From positions 1 to 64,000 of the forward strand of contig CAVWGG010000010.1 of assembly GCA_963754535.1 (NCBI GenBank): DNA of 64,000 bases, read 5' to 3'. This DNA comes from RPQJ01 sp963754535 (GTDB taxonomy: Bacteria; Pseudomonadota; Gammaproteobacteria; Steroidobacterales; Steroidobacteraceae). Below, piece after piece: positions 45,279-54,087 of this stretch; positions within the stretch are counted from its first letter, which is position 1, and the number at the start of each line of letters is the position of its first letter. Position numbers and translations under genes: made by a program. The notes below the pieces were generated by a model. The model saw only the letters and a list, made by a program, of their open reading frames with translations, ran no database searches and was not told where the DNA came from.

Positions 45279-46001
45279 ATGTCGATCATCAATGCCAGAA
45301 CACGCACTCTCGCACTCGCGATAGTGAGCGCGCTGTCGCTGACGGCCTGCCTGGGCGACGGCAGCAAGTCCCACACCACGCCGACCGTCGCCAACCCTGC
45401 GCCGGCGCCGACCACTCCGCCGACCACTCCGCCGACCACTCCACCGACCAGCGCGCCGAACCAGGCGCCGAAGATTTCCGGCACGCCGCTGACCTCGGCC
45501 AAGACCAACCAGCCGTACACCTTCCAGCCGGCCGCCTCCGACCCGGATGGCGACACAATCACGTTCGATGTCTACAACAAGCCCGTCTGGGCTTCATTCG
45601 ACACCAAGAGCGGCAAGCTCGCCGGCACTCCGTCCAGCTCGTCGACGGGCACCTTCACGGGCGTCACGATCGTCGCCTCCGACGGCAAGAGCAGCAGCCA
45701 GCTCGGACCGTTCGACATCACCGTGGCATCGACGGCCACGACCGGCTCGGCCACGCTCAGCTGGCAACCCCCGACCGAGAACGCCGACGGCTCACCGCTG
45801 ACCAACCTGGCGGGTTACGTGATCCGCTATGGCAACCAGTCCGACGCCCTCAAACTGGAAGTACGGATCAACAACCCCGGCATCACGACCTCGGTGATCG
45901 AAGGCCTCGCGCCGGCGACGTGGTATTTCACCGTCAGCGCCTTCACCTCGCTGGGCGTAGAGAGCATGCCGTCGGCCGTGGGATCGAAAACCGTGACGTA
46001 A
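45279..46001 (+). CDS. Cadherin-like/FnIII lipoprotein 2 (riboswitch-controlled)
   Basis: 240 residues. Lipobox LTAC (about residue 24), a Thr/Pro linker made of 12-nt DNA repeats (TTPP units, residues 44-56), a dystroglycan-type cadherin-like domain at 62-148 (APKISGTPLTSAKTNQPYTF, DPDGDTITFDVYNKPVWASF), and an FnIII-type domain at 150-240 (LAGYVIRYGNQSDALKLEVR). GTGGA lies a few nt upstream of the ATG. It follows a GEMM riboswitch, so expression should follow c-di-GMP, fitting a biofilm or surface role. Confidence 0.85.
   Translation: MSIINARTRTLALAIVSALSLTACLGDGSKSHTTPTVANPAPAPTTPPTTPPTTPPTSAPNQAPKISGTPLTSAKTNQPYTFQPAASDPDGDTITFDVYNKPVWASFDTKSGKLAGTPSSSSTGTFTGVTIVASDGKSSSQLGPFDITVASTATTGSATLSWQPPTENADGSPLTNLAGYVIRYGNQSDALKLEVRINNPGITTSVIEGLAPATWYFTVSAFTSLGVESMPSAVGSKTVT
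45408..45449 (+). repeat. 12-bp tandem repeat coding TTPP units
   Basis: Three and a half copies of CCGACCACTCCG in phase with the codons. Such repeats can change in number without frameshift, altering linker length. Confidence 0.8.
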
Positions 46002-46263
46002 CGCCGACCGCGGCGACGAAGACTGACCGGCGGTGGTCTTGCGCGACACATTGTCGAAGTGGCGCCGCATAAGTACAGGGTCGAGATGACGCAGCCCGCT
46101 CCTCACCCAGGGCCGTAAGCCTCGAGCCCTGGAGCCTGCAAACTACCGTGCGCCTGCGATTGCTGCCACCGCTAGGGTTGGGAAGCAGACGCCAGCGTCG
46201 AGTCGGGCGGTCTCACGGGAGCCAGCCAGGCCGCACTCGGCCGCACGCACTGCGGCCGCACGC

Positions 46264-47184
46264 TTACAGGATGGTCTTCTGGACGACGTTCGACAGGTTG
46301 CTCTCGACGTTGGCGAGGGTGTAAGCGTTGACTGCGAAGTACCACGTCCCCGCCGCCAGGCTCTCGATCGTTGCCGAGGTGATGCCCGGATTCGGAACGG
46401 TGACGATCTGGTCGAGCTTGTCGGCGACCATGCCGTAGCGGATCTTGAAGCCGGCAAGGTCCGTCAGCGGCGTGCCGTCCACGTGCTCGGTGGGCGCTTG
46501 CCACGAGAGCGTGGTGGCTCCGACGGTCACGGGGCTGTTGACCGTCACGGAGAAAGCCGGCAGCGAGGCGGTGCTCGTGCCGTCGGTCACGCGTACCGTG
46601 ACGTTCGCATAGGTGCCGGCGTCCGTTGCAAGCGGGGTTCCCTGCAGGCGTCCAGTGACCGTGTCGAACGTGGCCCAAACCGGCTTGTTGCGCACGGAAA
46701 AGGTGAGGGTTCCGCCCTCGGGATCGACTGCCGTGGGCTGAAAATAATAGAAGCTGCCAGCCGTCACCGACGTTGGCGCGGAACCCGAGATCGTGGGGGC
46801 GGCGTTGACGGTCGACTTGGCCGCCGATTGGGCCGAAACCGTGATCGTGAAGCTCGGCAGGTTCGCGGTCAGGCGGCCATCCGACACGGCGACCGAGATA
46901 GCGCGGGATCGCCCGACGTCCCACGAGCCGGGGCGGCCATAGAGACGGCCGGTGCGCCTATCGAAGCTGGCCCAACGCGGCTTGCCGCCTACGCCAAACG
47001 AGAGCCTGTCACCGTTGGCATCGCTCGCCGCAGGAGTGAAGGAATAGTACTGGCCGACAGACACCGTAGTGCGCGGCGAGCCCTGAATCGTCGGCGCGAG
47101 GTTCTGCGCGTGCGCGGTATCAACGAAAAGCACGCAGCCGAGACTGAGGATGAAACCCGGAAGTCGCGATCGATTCGAAAGCAT
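46264..47184 (-). CDS. Exported protein with two cadherin-like domains and FnIII (riboswitch-controlled)
   Basis: 306 residues from the ATG at 47184 (AGGAG 8 nt upstream; another ATG at 47188-47190 is too close to it). A Sec signal peptide ends THAQ near residue 28. Two dystroglycan-type cadherin-like domains follow at about 30-117 and 125-212, then an FnIII-type domain at 215-306 (LAGFKIRYGMVADKLDQIVT). It is closely related to the two lipoproteins but has no lipobox. A GEMM riboswitch lies about 120 nt upstream on the same strand. Convergent with the second lipoprotein gene. Confidence 0.85.
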   Translation of the reverse strand: MLSNRSRLPGFILSLGCVLFVDTAHAQNLAPTIQGSPRTTVSVGQYYSFTPAASDANGDRLSFGVGGKPRWASFDRRTGRLYGRPGSWDVGRSRAISVAVSDGRLTANLPSFTITVSAQSAAKSTVNAAPTISGSAPTSVTAGSFYYFQPTAVDPEGGTLTFSVRNKPVWATFDTVTGRLQGTPLATDAGTYANVTVRVTDGTSTASLPAFSVTVNSPVTVGATTLSWQAPTEHVDGTPLTDLAGFKIRYGMVADKLDQIVTVPNPGITSATIESLAAGTWYFAVNAYTLANVESNLSNVVQKTIL

Positions 47185-47190
47185 CGCCAT

Positions 47191-47581
47191 CTCTCCTGAC
47201 GTCGGATGCCTTCCGATCCGGACGGAGAACCTGGCGAGGCGGGTCGCTGAACAATTCGTGATCGTGCGTTGCGGAAAATGGCTACGACGCGCGATGCCGT
47301 GAAGGTTCTGGCAACCCCGCTATCCCAGGCACAGGCCGTGGACCGGAGGCTTTGCGTCCCCGCCTTGCGACGGGTTTGCCCTTAAACGAGAACAGTGCGG
47401 AGTCTTCTACGCGGTGCCGCCGCGGTAAAGCGCGCCAGCGTGGAATTGCGCTGCGCACCGCAGAAAAAAAACTGCGGCAACCAGGATTGCGAATTTTGCG
47501 TAGCGCGTCACGGTGAAACTGCGCTGGACAGCAGCTTGACAAGCCGTGGTACCGGGAGGCGCAGCGAGGTTCCCGGCGAGA
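47191..47581. other. Gene-free spacer with riboswitch leader and T-loop hairpin
   Basis: 391 bp between the signal-peptide gene and tRNA-Glu. It holds the 5' leader and GEMM aptamer described separately. Near 47458-47477 a CCGCAG/CTGCGG stem with an eight-base A/T loop may mark the 3' end of the tRNA transcript. No protein was recognised. Confidence 0.6.
47308..47384 (-). ncRNA. GEMM cyclic-di-GMP-I riboswitch, copy 2
   Basis: On the minus strand: GGGCAAACCCGTCGCAAGGC, then GGGGACGCAAAGCCTCCGGT, then CCACGGCC, a short loop and TGGGATAGCGGGGTTGCC. Stem GGCAA/TTGCC (47380-47376 with 47314-47310). Apart from the variable helix it matches copy 1 nearly base for base, so one leader was probably duplicated along with its gene. 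Confidence 0.93.
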
Positions 47582-47657
47582 TGGCGTCCCCACGGGGATT
47601 CGAACCCCGGTCGCGACCGTGAAAGGGTCGTGTCCTAGGCCTCTAGACGATGGGGAC
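47582..47657 (-). tRNA. tRNA-Glu (TTC)
   Basis: 76 nt with encoded CCA. Begins GTCCCCATCGTCTAGAGG, anticodon loop CCCTTTCACGG with TTC at its centre, T-arm GGTTCGAATCC. The acceptor stem GTCCCC/GGGGAC is intact. It is 4 nt downstream of tRNA-Ala and next to gltX, a common arrangement. Confidence 0.95.
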
Positions 47658-47661
47658 GTCG

Positions 47662-47737
47662 TGGTGGAGCCAGACGGGATCGAACCGTCGACCTCCTGCA
47701 TGCCATGCAGGCGCTCTCCCAGCTGAGCTATGGCCCC
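47662..47737 (-). tRNA. tRNA-Ala (GGC)
   Basis: 76 nt with encoded CCA. Begins GGGGCCATAGCTCAGCTGGG. Anticodon stem CCTGC/GCAGG with loop ATGGCAT, anticodon GGC. T-arm GGTTCGATCCC. Acceptor stem has one G-T pair. Confidence 0.95.
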
Positions 47738-47844
47738 ACGAGGGCCGGCAATTATTCAAGTTGCCGTCGCACTTGTCAAATGTCGATCCTGGCTGCCCCT
47801 GACCGGCAGGGTCACGCACGCACCGGCCCGACAGGACGGGACGA

Positions 47845-49242
47845 CTATGCGAGGCAGGTAGCAATGGCTCGATCGAGGCGCTGCAGCGTCGTGTCACGGC
47901 CCAGGATCTCGAGCGTGACGTCGATCGGGGGCGACACCGAGCCGCCCGATACCGCGACGCGGATCGGCTGTGCAACCTTGCCGAGCGCCACCGCACTCTC
48001 CGCTGCGACGGCTTGGACGATTTCGTGCAACTGCGGCGCGAGCCAGTCCTGGAGCGCCGCCATGCGGTCGCGCACGGACTGCAGCAACGGTGCAGCCTCG
48101 GCCGTCAGGTTCTTCTTTGCGGCCTTCTCGTCGTAGCTCGCGACGTCACGGAAAAAGAACAGGCTGTTCTGCGCCATTTCCTTCAGCGTCCGGGCACGCT
48201 CCTGCTGCGCCTTGGCCACGGCCGCGAGCTTCGCAAGGTCCGCGGTCTCGATGCCGATCATCGCCAGTTGCGGCTGCAGGTAGTGCGCCAGGCGCTCCGG
48301 CGTCGCGCGCATGATGTGCTGCTGGTTGGTCCAGAGCATCTTGTCGATGTTGAGCGCGGACGCCCCCTTGTTGACGTCGTTGATGTCGAACAGGCGCGTC
48401 ATCTCCTCGAGCGAGAAGATCTCCTGGTCGCCGTGCGACCAACCGAGGCGGCCGAGGTAATTCAGCAGGCCTTCCGGCAGGAAGCCATCGTCGCGGTACT
48501 GCAGGCAACTGACGGCACCGTGACGTTTCGAGAGCTTCGCGCCATCCGGGCCGAGGATCATCGGCACGTGCGCATACAGCGGCGGCTCGACGCCGAGCGC
48601 GCGCAGCATGTTGATCTGGCGCGGCGTATTGTTGATGTGGTCGTCGCCACGGATCACGTGCGTGACCTTCATGTCGTAGTCGTCGACGACGACGCAGAAG
48701 TTGTAGGTCGGCGTGCCGTCCGACCGCGCGATGATCAGGTCGTCGAGTTCACCGCTGTCGAACGTGATCGGGCCGTGCACCACGTCATTGACGACGACCG
48801 AGCCTGCGTCGGGATTGAGGAAGCGCACCACCGGGTTGACGCCGGGTACCGGCTCCTTGCGCTGGCGGCAGCGACCGTCATACCGGGGCTTTTCCTTGCG
48901 CGCGGTCTGGCCGGCACGCATCTCGTCGAGTTCTTCCTTCGAGCAATAGCAGTGGTAAGCCTTGCCCTCGCGCAGGAACTGCTGGATGACCTCGCCGTAC
49001 CGCTCCATCCGCTGCGTCTGGTAGAACGGGCCCTCGTCGTGATCCAGGCCCAGCCACTTCATGCCCTCGAGGATCGCGTTGACGGCCTCCGGGGTCGAGC
49101 GCTCGCGGTCGGTGTCCTCGATGCGCAGGATGAACGTGCCGCCATGACGGCGCGCGTACAGCCAGCAGAACAGGGCCGTGCGGACCCCGCCGATGTGCAG
49201 CATGCCGGTGGGGCTGGGGGCGAAGCGGGTGCGGACGGTCAT
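47845..49242 (-). CDS. gltX: Glutamyl-tRNA synthetase
   Basis: 465 residues, class I synthetase. HIGH motif in RFAPSPTGMLHIGGVRTALF, zinc-type segment CYCSKEELDEMRAGQTARKE, KMSKS equivalent GAKLSKRHGAVS, and an anticodon-binding helical C-terminus. It charges tRNA-Glu, whose gene is 190 bp downstream. Start ATG at 49242; the preceding gap holds a strong hairpin and tRNA-Val. Confidence 0.97.
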   Translation of the reverse strand: MTVRTRFAPSPTGMLHIGGVRTALFCWLYARRHGGTFILRIEDTDRERSTPEAVNAILEGMKWLGLDHDEGPFYQTQRMERYGEVIQQFLREGKAYHCYCSKEELDEMRAGQTARKEKPRYDGRCRQRKEPVPGVNPVVRFLNPDAGSVVVNDVVHGPITFDSGELDDLIIARSDGTPTYNFCVVVDDYDMKVTHVIRGDDHINNTPRQINMLRALGVEPPLYAHVPMILGPDGAKLSKRHGAVSCLQYRDDGFLPEGLLNYLGRLGWSHGDQEIFSLEEMTRLFDINDVNKGASALNIDKMLWTNQQHIMRATPERLAHYLQPQLAMIGIETADLAKLAAVAKAQQERARTLKEMAQNSLFFFRDVASYDEKAAKKNLTAEAAPLLQSVRDRMAALQDWLAPQLHEIVQAVAAESAVALGKVAQPIRVAVSGGSVSPPIDVTLEILGRDTTLQRLDRAIATCLA

Positions 49243-49263
49243 GTTGATGGGTCCCGAAAATGA

Positions 49264-49290
49264 CTACGCCGGCTGCTGGAGCCGGCGTAG
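49264..49290 (-). terminator. Hairpin between tRNA-Val and gltX
   Basis: CTACGCCGGCT (49264-49274) pairs perfectly with AGCCGGCGTAG (49280-49290) across a 5-nt loop. On the minus strand it is followed by TCATTTTC, a poor T-run, so termination of the tRNA transcript may be partial. Confidence 0.6.
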
Positions 49291-49295
49291 GTGTC

Positions 49296-49370
49296 TGGTG
49301 GGCGGTAATGGGATTGAACCATTGACCCCTGCCGTGTGAAAGCAGTGCTCTACCGCTGAGCTAACCGCCC
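49296..49370 (-). tRNA. tRNA-Val (CAC)
   Basis: 75 nt with encoded CCA. Begins GGGCGGTTAGCTCAGCGG. Anticodon stem CTGCT/GGCAG with loop TTCACAC, anticodon CAC. T-arm GGTTCAATCCC. Acceptor stem GGGCGGT/ACCGCCC is perfect. Confidence 0.93.
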
Positions 49371-49424
49371 GATAGAAGGCCGCGTAGTTTAGGGGGACGG
49401 GCCGGGAGGGTCAAATCCCTCGTT

Positions 49425-50789
49425 TCAACCGGGTTCGCCGCCGACCAACGCGAGCAATTCAGCGGTCTTGTCGCGCATCAGCGCTTCGTTGCCGCGGCTC
49501 TCGACATTCAGGCGGATGAGCGGCTCGGTGTTGGACGATCGCAGGTTGAACCGCCACTGGTCGAACTCGACGCTGACGCCGTCCGTGTGGTCGATGCCCT
49601 TGGCCAAAGGACCGTATTTCTCGAGCACCTCGGCGATGGTCTTCTTCGCATCGGGCACGCGACGGTTGATCTCGCCGCTGGCCGGGAACATCCGTATGCG
49701 CTCACCGACGAGTTCCGACAATGGCTTGCCGCTGACGCACATCAATTGCGTGACGAGCAGCCATGGAATCATGCCGCTGTCGCAGTAGGCGAAGTCGCGG
49801 AAATAGTGGTGCGCGCTCATCTCGCCGCCGTACACCCCGTCGACCTCGCGCATCGTCTGCTTGATGAACGCGTGGCCTGACTTCGATTGCACTGCCTCGC
49901 CGCCCATGCGCTGAACGATGTCGAGCGTGTTCCATGTCAGGCGCGGGTCGTGGACGATCTTGCCGCCCGGGTAGCGTTGCAGGAATGCAGCCGCCAGCAG
50001 GCCGACGATGTAGTAGCCCTCGATGAAGCCGCCTTTCTCGTCGAACAGGAAGCAACGGTCGTAATCGCCGTCCCAGGAGATCGCGCAATCGGCGCCATGC
50101 TTGCGCAGCGCCTCGACGGGTGCGGCATGGTTTTCGATGAGCATCGGGTTGGGCACGCCGTTCGGGAAGGTGCCGTCGGGCTCGTGGTGCACCTTGATGA
50201 ACTTGAATGGCAGGTACTGCTCGAGCTTGTCGATGATCAGGCCCGCGCCACCGTTGCCGGCGTGCACGACGACCTTCAGGGGCTTGAGCCTCGAGCGGTC
50301 GACGTACGTGAGCAGGTGCTCGATGTACTCCGGCATGATGTCGACGGCGAAGCGCTCGCCGATGCGCGCCGGCCTGGTGAAAACACCCTGCTCGGCGATG
50401 CGCCGGATGTCCTGCAGGCCGTTGTCGCCACTGATCGGACGCGAGCCTTCGCGGACGAACTTCATGCCGTTGTAGTCGGGCGGATTGTGGCTCGCGGTGA
50501 CCATGATGCCGCCGTCCATTTCGCGCGCGAACGTCGCGAAGTACACGACCTCGGTGCCGCAGAGACCGATGTCGTAGACGTCGACGCCGGAGTCCAGCAA
50601 ACCCTGTTCCAGTGCCTTGCCCAGCAGCTCGCTCGAGAGCCGGATGTCCCGACCGACGATCACGCGCTTAGGCTTCACGAACTCCGCGTAGGCGCGGCCC
50701 ACGCGATACGCGACGTCCTCGTTCAGTTCGTTCGGGATACGACCTCGCAGGTCATACGCTTTGAAGCCCTGGATTGAAATCGGATTCAC
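49425..50789 (-). CDS. manB: Phosphomannomutase/phosphoglucomutase
   Basis: 454 residues, alpha-D-phosphohexomutase family. Phosphoserine loop GGIMVTASHNPPDYNGMKF, metal loop SWDGDYDRCFLFDEKG, sugar loop GGEMSAHHYFRDFAY and C-terminal phosphate site RSSNTEPLIRLNVE are all intact. It converts Man-6-P to Man-1-P for GDP-mannose. Overlaps manC by 4 bp and is the last gene of the leftward polysaccharide locus; could also be called cpsG or algC. Confidence 0.94.
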   Translation of the reverse strand: MNPISIQGFKAYDLRGRIPNELNEDVAYRVGRAYAEFVKPKRVIVGRDIRLSSELLGKALEQGLLDSGVDVYDIGLCGTEVVYFATFAREMDGGIMVTASHNPPDYNGMKFVREGSRPISGDNGLQDIRRIAEQGVFTRPARIGERFAVDIMPEYIEHLLTYVDRSRLKPLKVVVHAGNGGAGLIIDKLEQYLPFKFIKVHHEPDGTFPNGVPNPMLIENHAAPVEALRKHGADCAISWDGDYDRCFLFDEKGGFIEGYYIVGLLAAAFLQRYPGGKIVHDPRLTWNTLDIVQRMGGEAVQSKSGHAFIKQTMREVDGVYGGEMSAHHYFRDFAYCDSGMIPWLLVTQLMCVSGKPLSELVGERIRMFPASGEINRRVPDAKKTIAEVLEKYGPLAKGIDHTDGVSVEFDQWRFNLRSSNTEPLIRLNVESRGNEALMRDKTAELLALVGGEPG

Positions 50790-52228
50790 TTCGTCGTCCC
50801 TTCCCTGCCGTAAATGTCCTCGAAGCGGACAATATCGTCTTCACCTAGGTAACCGCCCGACTGCACTTCGATGATGTGCAGCATGACTTTACCCGGGTTG
50901 GCGATGCGGTGCTTGGTGCCGACCGGGATATAGGTGGATTCGTTCTCGCCGAGCAGGAAGGTTTCCTCGCCGCGGGTGATCTGCGCCGTGCCCGACACGA
51001 CGATCCAGTGCTCGGCACGGTGGTGGTGCAACTGCAAGGACATGGTCGCACCGGGCTTCACGACCAGGCGCTTCACCTGGAAGCGGTCGCCATTGTCGAT
51101 ACTGTCGTAGCTGCCCCACGGGCGGAAAACTTCACGGTGCAGAGCCGTCTCGTAGCGCCCCTGCGCCTTGAGCTGGGCCACCAGCGCCTTGACGTCCTGC
51201 ACCCGATCGCGCGGCGCCACGAGCACGGCATCCTTCGTCTCGACGACGACGTGATCCCTGAGTCCCACGGCGCCGATCAGGCGGCTCGTCGAATGCAGAT
51301 AGCAGCCACTCGAATCTTCGGCCAGCACGTCGCCCGTGGTGACGTTGCCCTTGCCGTCGCGCGGCAGTGCATCCTGCAGGGCCGACCAGGACCCCACGTC
51401 GCTCCAGCCAGCGTCCAACGGCACGACCACCGCCGAATCAGTCTTCTCCATCACCGCATAGTCGATGGAATCGCTCGGGCAGGCGCCAAACTCCGCCGCG
51501 GGCAGGCGCGTGAAATCGAGATCGCGAGTGGCCGCCGCAACAGCGTCTTCGCAGGCCGAAAGCATCGCCGGTGCATGGCGCTTCAGTTCGGCGAGATAGA
51601 CGCGGGCGCGGAACATGAACAAGCCGCTGTTCCAGTAATACTCGCCCGATTCGACGTATGTCTTGGCCGTCTCGGCATCTGGCTTCTCGTCGAACTGCCG
51701 CACCGCATATGACGGGCCGTCACCCTTGGCGCGGCGGATGTAGCCGTAGCCGGTTTCGGCACGATCCGGCACGACACCGAACGTGACCAGCTTGCCCGTC
51801 TCAGCGGCGGTTCGTCCCACGATTACCGCGGACTGGAAGGCCTCGACATCACGGATGACGTGATCGGCCGGCAGTACTAGAAGGATGGGATCCGAGTCGT
51901 CGCCGCCCTTGCTCTTGCGCGCGCGATCGAGTGCAACGAGTGCCGCGACCGCGACGGCAGGCGCTGTATTGCGGCCGACGGGTTCGAGGATGATCGCCTG
52001 GGGAGACGTCCCGTACTGGCGCATCTGCTCCGCCACCATGAAGCGGTGGCTTTCGTTGCAGACGACGATCGGCGCGGCGAGGTCAGGCAGTCCGCTGACT
52101 CGTGCAGCCGTCTCCTGCAGCATCGTCTTGTCGCCCACCAGGGGCAGCAACTGCTTCGGATACAGCTCGCGTGAGAGCGGCCAGAGCCGGGTGCCGGAGC
52201 CACCAGAAAGTATCAGTGGTATGAGCAT
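50786..52228 (-). CDS. manC: Mannose-1-phosphate guanylyltransferase/mannose-6-phosphate isomerase
   Basis: 480 residues, bifunctional type II enzyme. Pyrophosphorylase signature LSGGSGTRLWPLSRELYPKQ at 8-27 and PMI-type cupin C-terminus (FRPWGSYDSIDNGDRFQVKR, LQLHHHRAEHWIVVSGTA). Makes GDP-mannose with ManB. Its stop overlaps the manB start, so the two are coupled. Confidence 0.96.
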   Translation of the reverse strand: MLIPLILSGGSGTRLWPLSRELYPKQLLPLVGDKTMLQETAARVSGLPDLAAPIVVCNESHRFMVAEQMRQYGTSPQAIILEPVGRNTAPAVAVAALVALDRARKSKGGDDSDPILLVLPADHVIRDVEAFQSAVIVGRTAAETGKLVTFGVVPDRAETGYGYIRRAKGDGPSYAVRQFDEKPDAETAKTYVESGEYYWNSGLFMFRARVYLAELKRHAPAMLSACEDAVAAATRDLDFTRLPAAEFGACPSDSIDYAVMEKTDSAVVVPLDAGWSDVGSWSALQDALPRDGKGNVTTGDVLAEDSSGCYLHSTSRLIGAVGLRDHVVVETKDAVLVAPRDRVQDVKALVAQLKAQGRYETALHREVFRPWGSYDSIDNGDRFQVKRLVVKPGATMSLQLHHHRAEHWIVVSGTAQITRGEETFLLGENESTYIPVGTKHRIANPGKVMLHIIEVQSGGYLGEDDIVRFEDIYGREGTTK

Positions 52229-52273
52229 TGCTTTCCTATCGGACTGTCATTCGCTCGTGGCGCACATGGGCCC

Positions 52274-54043
52274 TCAGAACGGCCAGATTCGCGGAACCAG
52301 GAATATCGTCACCAGGCCCACCAGGATCGACAGGGGCGTGCCAAACCGGATGTAGTCGATCCAGCGGTAGCCGCCCGGACCGTAAACCATCAGGTTCGTC
52401 TGATATCCAATCGGAGTGATGAACCCGGCCGACGCGCCCACCATCACCGAGATGACGTATGGGAGGTAATTGACCTGGCCGTCATGCGCAACGGCCATGG
52501 CGATGGGAAACATCAGCACGCCGGCAGCATTGTTGGTGATCATCTCCGTCATCGCTACGGTGGCAATGTAGAGCACGACGAGCGCCCAGAACGGATCGCC
52601 CCGGGCGATTTCGCCGATCCAGCCCGCGAGCAGCGCAGCAGCGCCCGACTCCGCCAGCGCAAATCCCAGTGCAAAGGACGCGCCGATCCCGGCCAGCACC
52701 GGATATTCAATGCTGCGACGGGCAATCGACAAAGTCACGCACCGGGTCGCGACCATCAGCCCCGCAGCGATGAAGGAGGCCTGGAACAGTGGAATCATTT
52801 CAGTGGCAGACGCCACCAGCATTGCAATCAGGATCAGGAAGGCGAGCGGCGCGCGCTGGAGATTCGGCGGCGTCGATCCCTGCAGGCGGCTTACCAGCAG
52901 GAAATCGCGGTTGTACTTGTGGCGATCCACGAACCCGTTGTCGGCCTCGACCAACAGCGTGTCGCCGGGCTTGAGCCTCAGGTCCCCCACCTTGCCGTCG
53001 AGACGCGCACCCTCGCGCGAGATCGAAATGATCGCCGCGTTGTACAGGCTGCGAAAATCGCTTTCGCGAACCGTGTGACCGACGATGGGTGCGTTCGGGC
53101 CAAGCACCAGCTCGACCAGGCAGCGTTTGCCCTGCTGCAGGTTCAGCTGGAAGGTCTGGTCTTCCGCTACCAGGATGCCCGGGATACGACGGAGCTCATT
53201 GACGGCATCGACCACGCCGACGAACGTCAGCCGATCGTTGGCCTGCAGCACTTCCTCCGGACTCACTGCGGTCACCAATCGTTCGCCGCGGGTGATGTCG
53301 AGCACGAAGGCATACTTCATGCTGCGCAGGCCCACTTCTGCGATGCTGCGCCCGACGAGCGGGCTGCTGGGCAGCACGCGCGCCTCGACTGCGTACTCGC
53401 GGGCATTCTGCAACTGCTCCACCGGGCTTTGCCGATCGGGCAGCAACCAACGGCTCGCGATGAGGATGTAGACGAAGCCCACGGCTGTCAGGGGCAGTCC
53501 GATCCAGACCAGGTCGAACAGGCCCAGCCCGGCGTCGGGCACGGCCTTCACCAGCAGGCTGTTCACGATGAGGTTGGTGCTGGTGCCGATGAGCGTGCAG
53601 AGGCCCGCCAGGATCACCAGGTGGTTCATCGGCAGCAGCAGCTTCGAGATCGAATAGCCGAAGCGCGATGACCACTCCTGCGCAACGGGAATGAACAGGG
53701 CGACCACCGGCGTGTTGTTCACGACGCTGGAGAGCACGCCCGTGACCAGCATCAGCTTGCTTTGGGCCACCATCAGCGACTTGGGCCGGCCCAGGACGAG
53801 CCGGGAAATCCAGGCCATGGCTCCCGTTTCGCGGAGCCCGGCGACCACTATGTACAGCGCCGCGATGGTCATGACGCCGCTGCTGGCGAAGCCCTGCAGC
53901 GCTTCGTCCGGCTTCAGGATGCCCACCAGCGTCAACGTGATCATGGCGCCCACGAGCACGACGTCCGTGTCGATCCGGGTGGACGTCAGCAGGACCAATA
54001 CCCCAACAACGACGCCCAACGTAATCAGGATATCCAGGGTCAT
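52274..54043 (-). CDS. SLC13 (DASS) family anion permease with RCK/TrkA-C domains
   Basis: 589 residues. About ten membrane helices in two halves with the duplicated SNT-type hairpins (SSVVNNTPVVALFIPVAQEW and TEMITNNAAGVLMFPIAMAV; IGTSTNLIVNSLL and IGYQTNLMVYGPGGYRW). Two cytoplasmic TrkA-C domains sit in the middle (about 220-300 and 305-385). Relatives carry sulfate or other divalent anions. Its place inside a polysaccharide operon, 44 bp from ugd, is unexplained; sulfate uptake for sulfated glycans is one possibility. Confidence 0.9.
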   Translation of the reverse strand: MTLDILITLGVVVGVLVLLTSTRIDTDVVLVGAMITLTLVGILKPDEALQGFASSGVMTIAALYIVVAGLRETGAMAWISRLVLGRPKSLMVAQSKLMLVTGVLSSVVNNTPVVALFIPVAQEWSSRFGYSISKLLLPMNHLVILAGLCTLIGTSTNLIVNSLLVKAVPDAGLGLFDLVWIGLPLTAVGFVYILIASRWLLPDRQSPVEQLQNAREYAVEARVLPSSPLVGRSIAEVGLRSMKYAFVLDITRGERLVTAVSPEEVLQANDRLTFVGVVDAVNELRRIPGILVAEDQTFQLNLQQGKRCLVELVLGPNAPIVGHTVRESDFRSLYNAAIISISREGARLDGKVGDLRLKPGDTLLVEADNGFVDRHKYNRDFLLVSRLQGSTPPNLQRAPLAFLILIAMLVASATEMIPLFQASFIAAGLMVATRCVTLSIARRSIEYPVLAGIGASFALGFALAESGAAALLAGWIGEIARGDPFWALVVLYIATVAMTEMITNNAAGVLMFPIAMAVAHDGQVNYLPYVISVMVGASAGFITPIGYQTNLMVYGPGGYRWIDYIRFGTPLSILVGLVTIFLVPRIWPF

Positions 54044-54087
54044 GCCGTTGGCTCGTCGTCCTCAGCCGCGTGGCTCGAATTCGGGGT

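Noticed and set aside
46230..46260. CGGCCGC hairpin after the signal-peptide gene as a terminator
   Set aside because: The stem is only 7 bp and no T-run follows on the minus strand.
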